The notes: generated from the letters alone by a model not told the origin. A DNA stretch of 64,000 nt from Flaccisagitta enflata (GCA_965153355.1 OZ231127.1:75578001-75642000), one strand, 5' to 3'; positions 43,997 through 53,760 are shown, counted from the stretch's first letter. Translations and numbers: made by a program.

Positions 43997-45520
43997 CATC
44001 CAACAAGAGTATACATATCAGGAATCGGTACACCAACAGAGGGTATAGCAGGCTTGGTTGAAGCTGAGTTACAAGAGGGGGTGGAAAGACAGACGTCATA
44101 CATACAAGATACAGCAGATTTTTTGAGAAGGATGGAGAATATGGAGAAATTAGAGAGGGATGAATTTATGTTTACTATGGACATCGTGGCCTTGTACCCA
44201 AGTGTCCCAAGAGAGAAAACAAGGATAGCAATGAAAGAAAATTTGGAACGAAGGAGATCAAAGAAAATTCCGACGGAAGACCTACTGGAGTTGGGAGACA
44301 TGGTACTAAGGAGCAACGAATTCAGTTTTGAGGGAGAAAGATACAGGCAGAAAGAGGGAACAGCCATTGGAAGTAAAATGGGCAAGAACTATGCCTGCAC
44401 GTATATGGGAAAATGGGAGGAAGAAGTGAACGGTAGAGCAGAGAGGGAAATTGGAAAGAAGCCCAAAGTATGGTATCGATTTGTTGACGACATCTGGGGA
44501 ATATGGAAAGGAAGTAAAGAGGAATTCATGAGTTTTGTGGAGTTGTGCAATGGGCATGAGGAGAGGATTAAAGTTACATTTGAGATTTGTGAAAAAGAGG
44601 CAGTTTTTTTGGATGTCAAAGTGAGCAGGAATGAAGAAGGAGAAATAAAGACGGAGCTGTATGTAAAGCCAACAGACAGGACACGCTACTTACACAAGGA
44701 CTCAGATCACCCCAAGCATGTAAAGGAAGGTATTGCCAAAGGGCAGTTCAGAAGACTAAGACGAATATGCAGCGAGGATGGGGACTATTTGAAATATGGA
44801 GGACAAGTGGAGGAGAAGCTGGTTTCAAGAGGGTACGGACAGAACCAAGTGAAGAGGCAGATGAAGGAAACATTCAAGATGGAGAGAGGGAAAGCATTAG
44901 AAAGGGTGGAAAAGAAGGCCGACAAGAGGGTGAACTTTGTCATCACACACAGCGCATACTTGCCAAATGTCACAAGAATAATGAAAAGGCATGGACACTA
45001 CCTTGAGGAGGATGGTTTGGAGCGCTTTATTAAAGACCTACCAAGATTGAGCCTCAGGAGAGGTAAAAACATAGGGGATCTGGTGGTCAATGCGAAGGCG
45101 AAGGCAGAAGGGGGTGGGTCAGGCCCATGCGGAAGAAGCTGTAAACTATGCAAGTACATGCAAGTAACAGACACGGTGAAGGATAAGGAAGGAAAAGTAA
45201 TGAAGATAGAGGCCAAGATGAACTGCCAAACAGTGGGAGCTATTTATGGAATGTTTTGTAGGAGGTGTGAAAAAGTGGTGTATGTGGGGAAAACCAAAAA
45301 CAAGATAAGCGAACGGTTCAATGGCCACAGAGCGGACATGCGATCAGAAGACGATTCAAAACCGGCATACCATTTCAAGAAAGAAGGTCACGAGGAAAAC
45401 GACATGGAGGTCATAGGACTGGAGTATGTGCCGGGGGAAGATGATGTCTACAGGGTCGCCCGGGAACGGTGGTGGATGAACCGCATGGGAACATTTGAGG
45501 AGGAAAATCGCAAAAGATAG
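43997..45520 (+). CDS. Penelope-like reverse transcriptase with GIY-YIG endonuclease (partial)
   Basis: The frame is open from just after a TAA at 43994-43996 to a TAG at 45518-45520, about 507 codons, with no native start. Residue numbers count from the TTG at 44054. Upstream codons read GIGTPTEGIAGLVEAEL, typical of the RT fingers/palm approach. Motif A is FTMDIVALYPSVP (Asp 43). Motif B region is KEGTAIGSKMG (100-110). The catalytic YRFVDDIW is at 141-148 (Asp 145, 146). A Cys cluster, CGRSCKLC, lies at 359-366. The GIY-YIG domain has IYGMFCRRC (397-405), VYVGKT (409-414), Arg 421, His 425 and a late Glu. Known function of the family: target-primed reverse transcription. N-terminal RT motifs are missing, so this copy should not be active. 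There is no frameshift or stop after 43997, suggesting a recent insertion. Confidence 0.9.
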   Translation, partial: HPTRVYISGIGTPTEGIAGLVEAELQEGVERQTSYIQDTADFLRRMENMEKLERDEFMFTMDIVALYPSVPREKTRIAMKENLERRRSKKIPTEDLLELGDMVLRSNEFSFEGERYRQKEGTAIGSKMGKNYACTYMGKWEEEVNGRAEREIGKKPKVWYRFVDDIWGIWKGSKEEFMSFVELCNGHEERIKVTFEICEKEAVFLDVKVSRNEEGEIKTELYVKPTDRTRYLHKDSDHPKHVKEGIAKGQFRRLRRICSEDGDYLKYGGQVEEKLVSRGYGQNQVKRQMKETFKMERGKALERVEKKADKRVNFVITHSAYLPNVTRIMKRHGHYLEEDGLERFIKDLPRLSLRRGKNIGDLVVNAKAKAEGGGSGPCGRSCKLCKYMQVTDTVKDKEGKVMKIEAKMNCQTVGAIYGMFCRRCEKVVYVGKTKNKISERFNGHRADMRSEDDSKPAYHFKKEGHEENDMEVIGLEYVPGEDDVYRVARERWWMNRMGTFEEENRKR

Positions 45521-45838
45521 GCTTCTGGATACCCTGGGTTTTTTTTAACCAAATACTGCATGTGAAAATTTACCCAGGCGTAGAAAGGGGCCATTACTTC
45601 TAAAAGATGGGCCTAGTTTTAGTGCTTACCTAGTACTACTCATCAATCGTTTTTTTGGTTGCAACACAAGAAAATTTGGTATTGGAAGTTTTAAAAGGTG
45701 AAGATACTGGGGGGGTAGGATGAATTGGGGTTCGACACACATTGTTATATTTTCTGCTATGATTGAAAAAATTTGTTGTTCTCAGGCTCAAACCCTTGAA
45801 AAAGTGCGTGATGCACGAAATATATCGGGGTAACTTTT
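43998..45838 (+). mobile_element. Penelope-like retroelement, 5'-truncated
   Basis: The coding segment and about 320 bp of 3' sequence lie between a 12-base near-identical direct repeat: ACATGATATAAC at 43986-43997 and ACACGATATAAC at 45839-45850. I read it as a target-site duplication. The 5' end cuts into the reverse transcriptase domain, the usual sign of 5' truncation in target-primed elements. The 3' part carries a hammerhead-like motif. The copy sits inside a DNA transposon, which sits inside an HG element. Confidence 0.75.
45795..45830 (+). ncRNA. Hammerhead-like motif in the Penelope 3' region
   Basis: CTTGAAAAA, then a GTGC-GTGAT-GCAC stem-loop, then GAAATAT. This has the order of a hammerhead core (CUGANGA, stem II, GAAA), but the first box has mismatches. 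Penelope-like elements are known to carry hammerhead ribozymes in their terminal repeats, so a decayed one is plausible. Activity is unlikely as written. Confidence 0.4.
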
Positions 45839-46204
45839 ACACGATATAACTTTACATAATACCAAACGCTCAGCCCACTCCTAGCTGTCGCATAGCGTCG
45901 CAAGCCCGTCAAATGCAACGCTATCACTCAAATAATGCGACATTGAACAATACGCTGATGTTTCAAAGTGAAAAAGAGCTTCCATCCTGTTAACATCGAT
46001 AACAAAAATGGCGGTAAAATTTTCGAGGGTAGGACTTATGATAAGGAGTGAGATTTTCAATCTCGGTTTCGCCAAAAAGTCACAGTTTTAACGTCTTCCA
46101 ACGAATTTTCAACAAGGAATCCAAAAATCGCAGCCTCGAGGGCCTCAGAGAACGTATTAAAGATCTTTTAGGAAAGCTTACTATAAGTCGCGTGCCAGAC
46201 TCGT

Positions 46205-46690
46205 GATACTTGTGACGCAATATTGGGACACAATGTCGGGACACAATGTTGGCACACAATGTCGGGACTCAAAGTTGGGACACAATGTCGGGACACAATG
46301 TCAGGAAACAACGTCAGGAAACAACACCGAGATACAATGTCGGGACACAATGTAGGGACACAATGTCGGGACACAATGTCGGGACACAATGTCGGGACAC
46401 AATGTCAGGACACAATGTCGGGAAACAACATCGGAAAACAATGTCGGGAAACAACACCAAGACACAATGTCGGGACACAATGTCGGGACACAATGTCGGG
46501 ACACAATGTCGGGACACAATGTCGGGACATAATGTCGGGACACAATGTCGGGAAACGACATCGGGAAACAACGTCGGGAAACAATGTTGGGAAACAACAC
46601 CAAGACACAATGTAGGGACACAATGTAGGGACACAATGTCGGGACACAATGTCGGGACACACTGTCGGGACAATCTAGGGACACATTGTC
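46205..46690. repeat. 13-bp GGGACACAATGTC satellite
   Basis: About 36 units, with GGAAACAAC and ACCAAGACACAATG variants forming a higher-order block that occurs three times. Frames on both strands stay open (GHNVGTQCRDTMS and SRHCVPTLCPDIV types) and are artefacts. Confidence 0.95.
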
Positions 46691-47034
46691 AAAAATGCCC
46701 GTAAACGCCAAAAAAGCAAAGTGTTACCGACAGACCAACGGACGGACGGACGGACCGACCAACGGAGCGGGTTGTAGAGTCGCGTGCACGCGACTAAAAA
46801 GACAAAAAAGCAGCTTGGTCGGTAATGGAAATAAGAGTGACAAAATTCATGCAGTGTTTGATTATCCAGCCATATCTAACCCAGCTTTGTATCGATGTAT
46901 TTTGTCTGGATTTGAGAAGGCCTAGGACTGAAGAAGTACAGTATCAGTTTAACAAAACCCAAAACTTAAAATAGAAAAACAAACGAGAAAAAAAAAAGAG
47001 AGAAAAAAAAAAACTAAACTGCAAAAGCGCTATC

Positions 47035-47340
47035 CGTTGCCCTGCTTTGAGGAATCAGCCGAAGTAGCTAAGTGAGAGCCTGTAGAACACATGGGTGAAT
47101 TTCCCTTCATCCTGAGGGCTCATATGAGGACACACACGAGAACAAATTTGAGGCCTTGAATATCAGATTTACGGCCTCAGTGTTTTGTTGAGGCCTCAGA
47201 GAGCTAAGTTGTAGTATATGGACAGAGGAATAAATGGATAGATAGAGGGCTGGACAGGTGGATGGACAAAAGGATAGACAGACATCTGGAAATTCACCCC
47301 TGTGTTCTTAAGGACATTGGTCCTTTGGGGTCGCGGCTAA
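47035..47340 (-). mobile_element. SL element, eroded
   Basis: The long end (47030-47105) has CTATCCGTTGCCCTGCTTTG, CCTGTAGAACACATGG and GTGAATTTCC. The inverted short end (47284-47337) has GAAATTCACCCCTGTGTTC, GGTCCTTTGGGG and GTCGCGGC. The interior has a GAGGCCTCA motif and a GGATGGACAAAAGGATAGAC array. Confidence 0.5.
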
Positions 47341-47344
47341 AAAT

Positions 47345-48010
47345 GGGAAAAACAAATCGGGTAAAACTAGGAAAGCGAATAACAGAAAGAGTAAAAGAGG
47401 AAAATAGGAGAGAAAATCGGAAGATTAAACATGGAAACAAGATTCTGGATGAGAAGTGATGAGGCGCCTGAAGACCTCCACAAAATGACGGAAACAGTCA
47501 CAGAAGATCAGAGTTCTAAAAGGCGGGGTGGGGGGGAGAGGTACTTAAAGCCGTTGAAAGGAAGAAAAAAAAGAGTATTTATGAGAAGTAGTGGCAGACA
47601 GAAACGTTTTAGAGTGGGGAGGGGGGCAGGGTTGAGATAGGAGAATGAAAGAGAAAAGAGGGATATGGGACATATGAAGGGCATACTTGTGTGGGAGGCA
47701 GGATGAGAATGAATGGAGTATCATTAAGAGTAATGAATTTGGCAGAATCACTACTGCTGATGTCCTAATCTTTAACATGACCTAGTGGAGTGGATTTTGA
47801 ATTGAAGCCTCCCAATTAGCTCAACTGGATGTTGGAATGCATAGTTTTGCATGTGGACTATCTTAGTGTGCTAAAGAAAAAAGAATTATGCCGCGCTCAC
47901 TCGCTCCATTCACGGGCTCACTCACTTCGCTCACTCCCTTGTAGTACAGCAGAAAAGAAAAGATAGATAGAGGGGAAATTGAAGGAGATTGAACAAAGAT
48001 TGAGAAAAAC
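47345..48010. other. Purine-rich DNA, no gene recognised
   Basis: GAAAATAGGAGAG-type sequence. The 69-codon frame at 47431-47640 is basic and low-complexity, and I do not call it. Confidence 0.4.
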
Positions 48011-48024
48011 AAATTAGTAGAAAC

Positions 48025-48159
48025 TAGGGATGTGGAAGCGGTCGATTTTAGTGCCGCTTCCACCGCTTCCGCTTCCGCTTCCGCTTCTATTTTGTAGTAC
48101 AAATACTAGTAGCTATCCCATCCTCCAAAATGGAAGCGGTCAATCGCTTCCACATCCCT
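48025..48159. mobile_element. hAT-like MITE with 9-bp direct repeat
   Basis: A 135-bp element with ends TAGGGATGTGGAAGCG and inverted CGCTTCCACATCCCT. AGTAGAAAC flanks it at 48016-48024 and 48160-48168. The interior is a CCGCTTCCGCTT repeat. TAGGGATG termini with 8-9 bp duplications are common in hAT MITEs. Confidence 0.8.
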
Positions 48160-48257
48160 AGTAGAAACACGGCCGTCGACGTTGGCCGGCCAGTCTGCCG
48201 GATTGTCGGTTCACGAACATCCGATGTTGTAAGATGAATAAAAGAAAAAAGAATCTT

Positions 48258-48325
48258 CTCACTGCAACCCGGGATTTGAACCGGAAGGAATAAATGAATT
48301 ACTTTTCCCAGTAGATGATGATTCT
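48258..48325 (-). other. tRNA-like B-box relic
   Basis: Minus strand: CTTCAGAATCATCATC, then about 35 bases later CCGGTTCAAATCCCGG, a T-arm with a good B box. It resembles the anticodon-to-T-arm part of the tRNA-like sequence at 14087-14178 (CTTCAGAATCATAATAATC). The A box and acceptor stem are absent, so this is a SINE or tRNA pseudogene fragment. Confidence 0.45.
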
Positions 48326-48329
48326 GAAG

Positions 48330-49105
48330 GGAAGGGAGACGCATGAGTGAAGAGAGGAAATTGTGGGTTTTATGATGACCATGATGGGGAGGAAGAAGCA
48401 TGTGGGGAGAGAGGAGATTGTGGGTTTGTAATTATCATGACAGGAAAGAAGATGCATGGAGGCTAGATTGCGGGGGTTATGAGGATCGTGATGGGGGAGA
48501 AGACGCATGAGTCAAGAGAGGAGATTGTGGGATTTATTATGACTTTGACGGGGAGGAAGGTGCATGATGACAGGAGAGGGGAGATAGTAGTGGTTACGAT
48601 GATCGCGATCGCGATGAGGTGAGAGGACATTGAGGAGGTTATGAATTTATAATTGTTGTGACAGGGAGAAAAACATATGCGGGGAGAGAGGAAATGGTAG
48701 TGCTTATGATGATTGTATTGTATGGCTTTATTCAGCCAGTATCACAGCTATGCAAAGACAAATTATACAATAAAACTCAGAACATTGGATAGCCCGTAAA
48801 AGTCCAAGAACGTGATTCAAACAGGAAGACGCATGGGGAGAGAAAGATTGTGGGGGTTATGATGACTGTGTGGGAAAGGAAGAAAAAGGAGGGGGAGAAA
48901 GAAAACTGTGTTGATTACTATGATAAAAATCTGTAAAGCTGAGGAAGACACGTATGAGGGGAGGGGAGACTTAGGAAGTAACGGGGAACTAAAGGAATAT
49001 GCCATTGACGTGAGGAAGATGCACAAGTGCAGAGAGATGATTCAGGGCTTACGGAAAAATGAAGAAAGACAGGGAAGAAGAAAAGTAAAAGAAGAAAAAT
49101 GATTC
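48330..49105. repeat. Degenerate ~65-bp tandem repeat (GAGGAAGA.GCATG)
   Basis: Blocks with GGGGAGGAAGACGCATG, AGAGAGGAGATTGTGGG and TTATGATGACCATGAT recur about nine times with many indels. They are interrupted at 48715-48825 by unrelated DNA. This is the oldest-looking satellite in the window. Confidence 0.75.
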
Positions 49106-49199
49106 AGTAGGTTATGGAGGATCAAGACAATACGACAGTAACAGAAAAGCCATTTGATGAAGTTGTGTCCGGTGGTTTCCATGGCATTCTACTCCTTGA

Positions 49200-49425
49200 T
49201 ATCTTTTGTAAACAAAGTTCCCCCACGAGTCATTAAGAAAATTATGTAAAGAAAAGTCCGCTGAAAAATAGAAAGAAAAAGAGCGCAAAAAAAGCTTGCT
49301 GTAAGCACCGTCAAAAATTATTTTTCATCTATTCTTCCGTCTAAAAATTAAAAAACCGCTTGACCAAAACATTTCTGGAAGTTTAGGGTAATACCCCAAA
49401 ACTAAGCTCTTGCAGTGAAGTGATT
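49200..49425 (-). repeat. Dispersed repeat, inverted copy of 37105-37322
   Basis: TTTGTAAACAAAGTTCCCCC, AGAAAAGTCCGCTG, AAGAGCGCAAAAAAAGCTT, then CCGCTTGACCAAAAC and TAATACCCCAAAACTAAGC. Order and spacing mirror the copy at 37105. Confidence 0.6.
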
Positions 49426-49461
49426 TCCTGCTCATGAATACACATAACACAAAGATGATGC

Positions 49462-49881
49462 ATGAGGGAGAGAGAAGAAGGATTTTCGCATTGGGGAAAT
49501 TATCGAGATATCGCAAGGGAAATATCTAGATGTAATCTTGATATTGCGCCCCATGCGACAACCTCTAGGATCAAAGGGTGCAACACATGCCTAAGGAATT
49601 TTGAAAGTGTTTCAAAAGACCATATTTTAGGTATGTATGTGTATGTAATGGAATCTTACACTATATATAAATGTTCATATTTTTCCAGATTTTCTTCAAT
49701 TTCCTTTTGATTAATTATCAGTTTTACGTAGGATGAATTGTTGCACATGCCAAAGATTCTCGGGGTTATGGGGAATAATGAAAAGCTAGTGAAACTGATA
49801 AGGGAGAAGATGTATAAGGAGGCTGAGACGGATGTGAAAGTTATGAGGGAAAATGGAGAGATGGTGATAACACCTGTCAAA
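49462..49881 (+). CDS. Possible two-exon coding fragment, unknown
   Basis: A frame from 49462 (HWGNYRDIAREISRCN, then KGCNTCLRNFESVSKDH) meets donor-like AG-GTATGT near 49630. After a TTTTCTTCAATTTCCTTTTG stretch, an acceptor-like CGTAG precedes DELLHMPKILGVMGNNEKL, with further Lys/Glu-rich residues to a stop at 49881. The best donor does not keep the frame; a weaker one a few bases on would. No family is recognised. Confidence 0.2.
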
Positions 49882-50281
49882 TAATTAAGCGAAAAAAGGA
49901 CAAGCACAAGGACAAAGTATTATGATTTAAGGAATGGGTTTTGTCCATAGTATAGTATGATATTGTATTATACTGTACGCGTAGGATAGTATTAGTTATG
50001 AACGTTTGTGTGTTTGTTGCTTGCTTCAAACCGTAGTGCGTGCGTTTTAAGATTCAAAACATCGCGATAAACCGAGATTTGATATTTTCCGCGAGGTCGA
50101 CCAAATAAATGACGCGGAAGTCATAACGAAAATGCTTATCAAGATTATTCAATTTCACACCAGGTTCAAAGAAGATACTTACCAGGGTTGTTTGAATTAG
50201 GTGAGAGATTTGAGGAAGGTGTTTTTTAAAAAGATTAAAACCAGCGAACAGATTAGAAGAAGATTCCGAGGATATATATGA

Positions 50282-50312
50282 AACAAGGCCAGGGCAAAGC
50301 TATGGCCAATAA
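50282..50312 (-). mobile_element. HG element terminus, solo
   Basis: AACAAGGCC followed by AGGGCAAAGCTATGGCC is a reversed CTTGTT end with stem-loop. No arm or hairpin partner was found downstream before the microsatellite. Confidence 0.45.
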
Positions 50313-50339
50313 ACACCTGCAGATCAAGAATAAATGGAT

Positions 50340-50490
50340 AAACTATAGAATGAATGAATGAAAGAATGAATGAAAGAATGAATGAATGAATAAAAGAATG
50401 AATGAATGAATGAATGAATGAATGAATGAATTCATTAATTGATATCAATGTATGAATGAGTGAATGAGTAAATGTGTGAGTGAATGAATG
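50340..50490. repeat. (GAAT)n microsatellite, left of R copy 3
   Basis: GAATGAATGAATG units with AAAGAATG variants, ending at GAATGATCGGG where the R element starts. Confidence 0.9.
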
Positions 50491-50492
50491 AT

Positions 50493-51334
50493 CGGGAAAA
50501 AAGTCAAAGTCAGTCTTCGACTTTTTGACATATTCGAGAGAAACAGGGTTTTCATTTTCTTATTAGGAAGTTGAGGGTCTCTTCCGACCGAATGAACCCT
50601 CTAATGAAATTGATAGGGTAAGTAAATTTGATAATTCTCTTTCATTTGGCGCCAAGCAGAATGCTCTACGTCAAATATTTTTTGCGCTATGATTTTTTAA
50701 AGATTTATTTGCGAAAAATTCGAATGAATTTTTTTTTTATTTTTTATGATTTTGTGTAGGATCAATAAAGGAGTGTACTTATGTTTACTTGAGCATGCAA
50801 ATGCAAATAAACATGTTTATGAGCACAGCTGCTTATCTGTAAGGGCGTTTTTGAGCATTTGAGCTCATTTAGCTTACTTAGCTCAGTCTATTCTTTCTGA
50901 TTTCAAATATGATGAATGGATAAATATTTTTATACTTGATTCAGCAAGCAACTTAAAAAAAACATGTCAGTGAGCAGAGCTGCTCATCTGTGAGGGCATT
51001 TTTAAGTATTCTAGCTCATTTAGCTTGCTCTTTTTCTCTGATTTTAAATAGGATGAATAAGATAATGTTTTGATTTAAGCATGCAAATACAAAAAAGCAT
51101 GTCAATGAGCAAAGCTGGTTGTCTGGTTGAATAATTTAGGATATCTTAGCTCATCTAGCTCATTTGGCTTGGTCCTATTTTTCTTTGATTTTCAGTGCAA
51201 TCAATACATATAAATTGCTTTTGATTTGATCTAACAAAAAAAAAAATTTCAGCGACTAAAGATAAAAGCATGGTGCAAAGTGACCAATGCTTACGACTTT
51301 TTTCCTCACGGCGACAGCCGCCATTACTGGTAGA
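50493..51334 (+). mobile_element. R-family element, copy 3 (complete)
   Basis: 842 bp. The 5' end is ATCGGGAAAAAAGTC and GTCAAAGTCAGTCTTCGAC. About three repeats of 190 bp make the core. The 3' arm CGACTTTTTTCC (complement of the 5' GGGAAAAAAGTCG) is followed by the stem-loop GGCGACAGCCGCC and ATTACTGGTA. It is inserted in a GAAT microsatellite that continues on the other side. Confidence 0.75.
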
Positions 51335-51421
51335 AAGAATGAATGAATGTATGAATGAATGAATGAATGAATGAATGAATGAATGAATGAATGAATGAAT
51401 GAATGAATGAATGAATGAATG
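51335..51421. repeat. (GAAT)n microsatellite, right of R copy 3
   Basis: AAGAATGAATGAATG units, purer than the left part. Confidence 0.9.
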
Positions 51422-51479
51422 AAGGTACCAATGCAAAAGATTAAAGGATCAAGCATCTTCATCATCTTCACCTTTTTCC

Positions 51480-52082
51480 ATGATGATTCTTCCCCTCTTT
51501 CTGTATCTTGTTTTTCTTCTTCTTCCTCCTCTTCTACTTACTTTCTATCTTATTCTTTTTCTTTTTCTTTTTCTTCTTTATTTTCTTTTTCATTTTCTTT
51601 TTCTTATTCTTCCTTTTCTTCTCCTTTTTCTACTTCTTCTTCGTCTTCTTCTTCTTCTTCTTCTTCTTCTACTTCTTCTTCTTCTTCTTCTTCTTCTCCT
51701 GCTCCTTCTTCTTCTTCTTTTTCTTTTTCTTTTTCTTTTTCTTTTTCTTTTTCTTTTTCTTTTTCTTTCTTTTTGTTTTTGTTTTTGTTTTTGTTTTTGT
51801 TTTTGTTTTTGTTTTTCTTTTTCTTTTTCTTTTTCTTCTTCTTCTTCTTCTTCTTCTTCTTCTTCTTCTTCTTCTTCTTCTTCTTCTTCTTCTTTTTCTT
51901 CTTCTTCTTCTTCTTCCATTTCTTCTTCTTCTTCCATTTCTTCTTCTTCTTCTTCTTCTTCTTCTTCTTCTTCTTCTTCTTCTTCTTCTTCTTCTTCTTT
52001 TTCTTCTTCTTCTTCTTCTTCTTCTTCTTCTTCTTCTTCTTCTTCTTCTTCTTCTTCTTCTTCTTCTTCTTCTTCTTCTTCT

Positions 52083-52117
<35 letters not shown>

Positions 52118-52257
52118 TTTTTTCTTCTTCTTCTTCTTCTTCTTCTTCTTCTTCTTCTTCTTCTTCTTCTTCTTCTTCTTCTTCTTCTTCTTCTTCTTCT
52201 TCTTCTTCTTCTTTTTCTTCTTCTTCTTCTTCTTCCTCTACTTTTCCATCTTTTTTT
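51480..52257. repeat. (CTT)n-rich pyrimidine tract, about 780 bp
   Basis: Almost pure C/T on the plus strand: CTT runs of up to a few hundred bases, with CTTTTT and GTTTTT blocks at 51715-51835. It ends directly at the HG hairpin at 52259. The long Ser, Phe, Leu, Lys or Glu frames on both strands are repeat artefacts. Confidence 0.95.
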
Positions 52258-52258
52258 C

Positions 52259-52517
52259 AGTTGCCGACACGCCACTCTATAGCTATAAAAGGCTTTATCC
52301 GTAGGTCAGTCCATCTGTTGGTTGGTTATCCGTTGGACCATTGGTTCGCCGTCTGTCCATAAGCACTTGTCGTTAAGAAGAAAAACAAGCGTTTTAGATA
52401 CTTTTTGAGGGAGAGGGGTAAGGGCGTGGAACAAATGGTGTTGAACCCACAGTGGATGGCGTTTGGACGCCCCTGCCCACCCGTCCGCAACGATATTTTG
52501 ACCCCGCGTCACTTGTT
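52259..52517 (+). mobile_element. HG element, TTGCG subfamily
   Basis: The hairpin has decayed (AGTTGCCGACACGCCACT), then CTCTATAGCTATAAAAGGC and a GTCAGTCCATCTG array. The body has GCGTGGAACAAATGGTGTTG. The 3' end is CCACCCGTCCGCAACG, GACCCCGCGTC and ACTTGTT at 52511-52517. The arm GTCCGCAAC fits the TTGCGGAC hairpin of the subfamily better than this copy's own decayed hairpin. Confidence 0.65.
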
Positions 52518-52659
52518 CTTCTACTTCTTCGTCTTGATGAGTTCTTTAGAAAGTATTGTAAACCCAAGTCCAATACCCAATACAATCGGACATTCAGGCT
52601 GTTCCCTCCATTCTGTCGCTGACTTTTTTCTCATTTCTCAACTTTTTATTCCATCCCTA

Positions 52660-52735
52660 GTGGCCCCCTCTCTGGAGGCAGCCTTGTCTCTGGAGGTGGC
52701 GTTGTCTCTGGAGGTGAGGTTGTCTTCACTCTCCA
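52660..52735. repeat. CTCTGGAGGTGGCGTTGT short tandem
   Basis: About four imperfect 18-bp units. Confidence 0.7.
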
Positions 52736-52999
52736 GACTCCCTTTCTCCGTCGGTCGAGGCAGCTTTCTAAATATAAGAGGCTTTGTCCATTGGACCGTC
52801 GGTCTGACGGTCTGTCTGTGGGTCCATGGGTGTCTGATCAAGATGAAAAGTGTGAACTCGCACATTTAAGATACTGCATTTTTATTTTTGTGTATGTTTG
52901 TGTGTGTGAGCGTGCGTGAGTGTGAGTAAGAGGGTGTGAAAGGGAATTGTACACCCCTGCCCACCCGCCTGCGACGATACAGTTATCCCCGACGTTACA

Positions 53000-53760
53000 T
53001 GTCGTCTAAAGACACGACATAGCCTCCAGCAACACTCGTCTGAAGACCGTCTCTACTCAAGATGTCGATTTGGCGCGTTTTTTCGCGAAAACATGCCACT
53101 ATACTACAGGTTTTGTCCAAACGTTGCACACTTATTTTTTTTACCAGATTTCCGCTATCTATGGTAGAGGGGTGACAACGTTTTGACAATACCATTATTT
53201 GGGTTATTTTGTGTAGCCAAATCACTTTTTTAGCTCAGAGGAAGACCCGACATCACCGAACGGACTCATTGGACAAAAAATTATGTACCCGGGGGAATAA
53301 AAAAAAGTCCCCTCGCCAAAGTCTTTATTTCTTTTCTGCCTTAACCGTTCATCGCGAAATTACCGAACGTGGACTAACGGACGTAGAAATTGATGCTCTT
53401 TTCAATCCTGTGATCGCCGGAGAGTTTTGCCAACGCGTTTTGTCATTATTGCGCTTTTTGTCCCATGAAAATTTCTAATCGAAGAAAATCACATGAGCCT
53501 CAATGAGGCTCAACGTCAAATTATATGGCAGACAAACGTTTCGCTTTTTAATTTGTGATTGTTTTGATGCCGTGGGTGGGAATGGGTGGAAAGTTCTTTT
53601 TTTCTCCTCACTTTTATTCATCGACGAGTGTCGTTTTGTGCTCAGAGGCGATTTCTTTGCTGCGTTTTTAACAGGCGATTCTAAGCTGTTTTGTTATGTG
53701 GCCAAGAAACTCTGTTAAGTTCTATGGGAAGGTAACTGGCCATTGGTTTCTGGTGTATGT
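53000..53760. other. Repeat-poor segment with short open frames
   Basis: One of few stretches without visible repeats. Plus-strand frames at 53209-53478 (ERGLTDVEIDALFNPVIAGE) and 53503-53718 are protein-like in composition. I recognise no domain and no convincing splice sites. It may be a decayed gene or an unfamiliar transposon interior. Confidence 0.25.

Larger units (their letters stand above)
43526..46180. mobile_element. DNA transposon inserted in the HG element, itself host to a Penelope copy
   Basis: Flanked by the 8-bp direct repeat CTATAAGT at 43518-43525 and 46181-46188. Its ends are similar when inverted: AAACTTTCCTGGAAGA against TAAGCTTTCCTAAAAGA. Without the retroelement insert the body would be about 800 bp. 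An 8-bp duplication suggests a hAT-type element, though the usual CAG terminus is absent. No transposase is visible. Confidence 0.65.
43504..46795 (-). mobile_element. HG element interrupted by a transposon nest
   Basis: The left fragment (43504-43525) is AACAAGGCC plus AACACCTATAAGT, the reversed terminus and stem-loop. The right fragment (46181-46795) resumes CTATAAGTCGCGTGCC and has a 13-bp GGGACACAATGTC satellite. A GACAGACCAACGGACGG array and the hairpin AGTCGCGTGCACGCGACT at 46778-46795 end it. The uninterrupted order ACACCTATAAGTCGCGTGC exists at 9400-9419. The CTATAAGT repeat at the join is the target duplication of the inserted element. Confidence 0.8.

Noticed and set aside
44306-45328. 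Antisense frames within the retroelement
   Set aside because: They are shadows of the reverse transcriptase/endonuclease frame, which has clear motifs on the plus strand.
51419-52362. Several 270-290 codon frames in the CTT tract
   Set aside because: Simple repeat translated in each frame (Ser, Phe, Leu, Lys, Arg or Glu).
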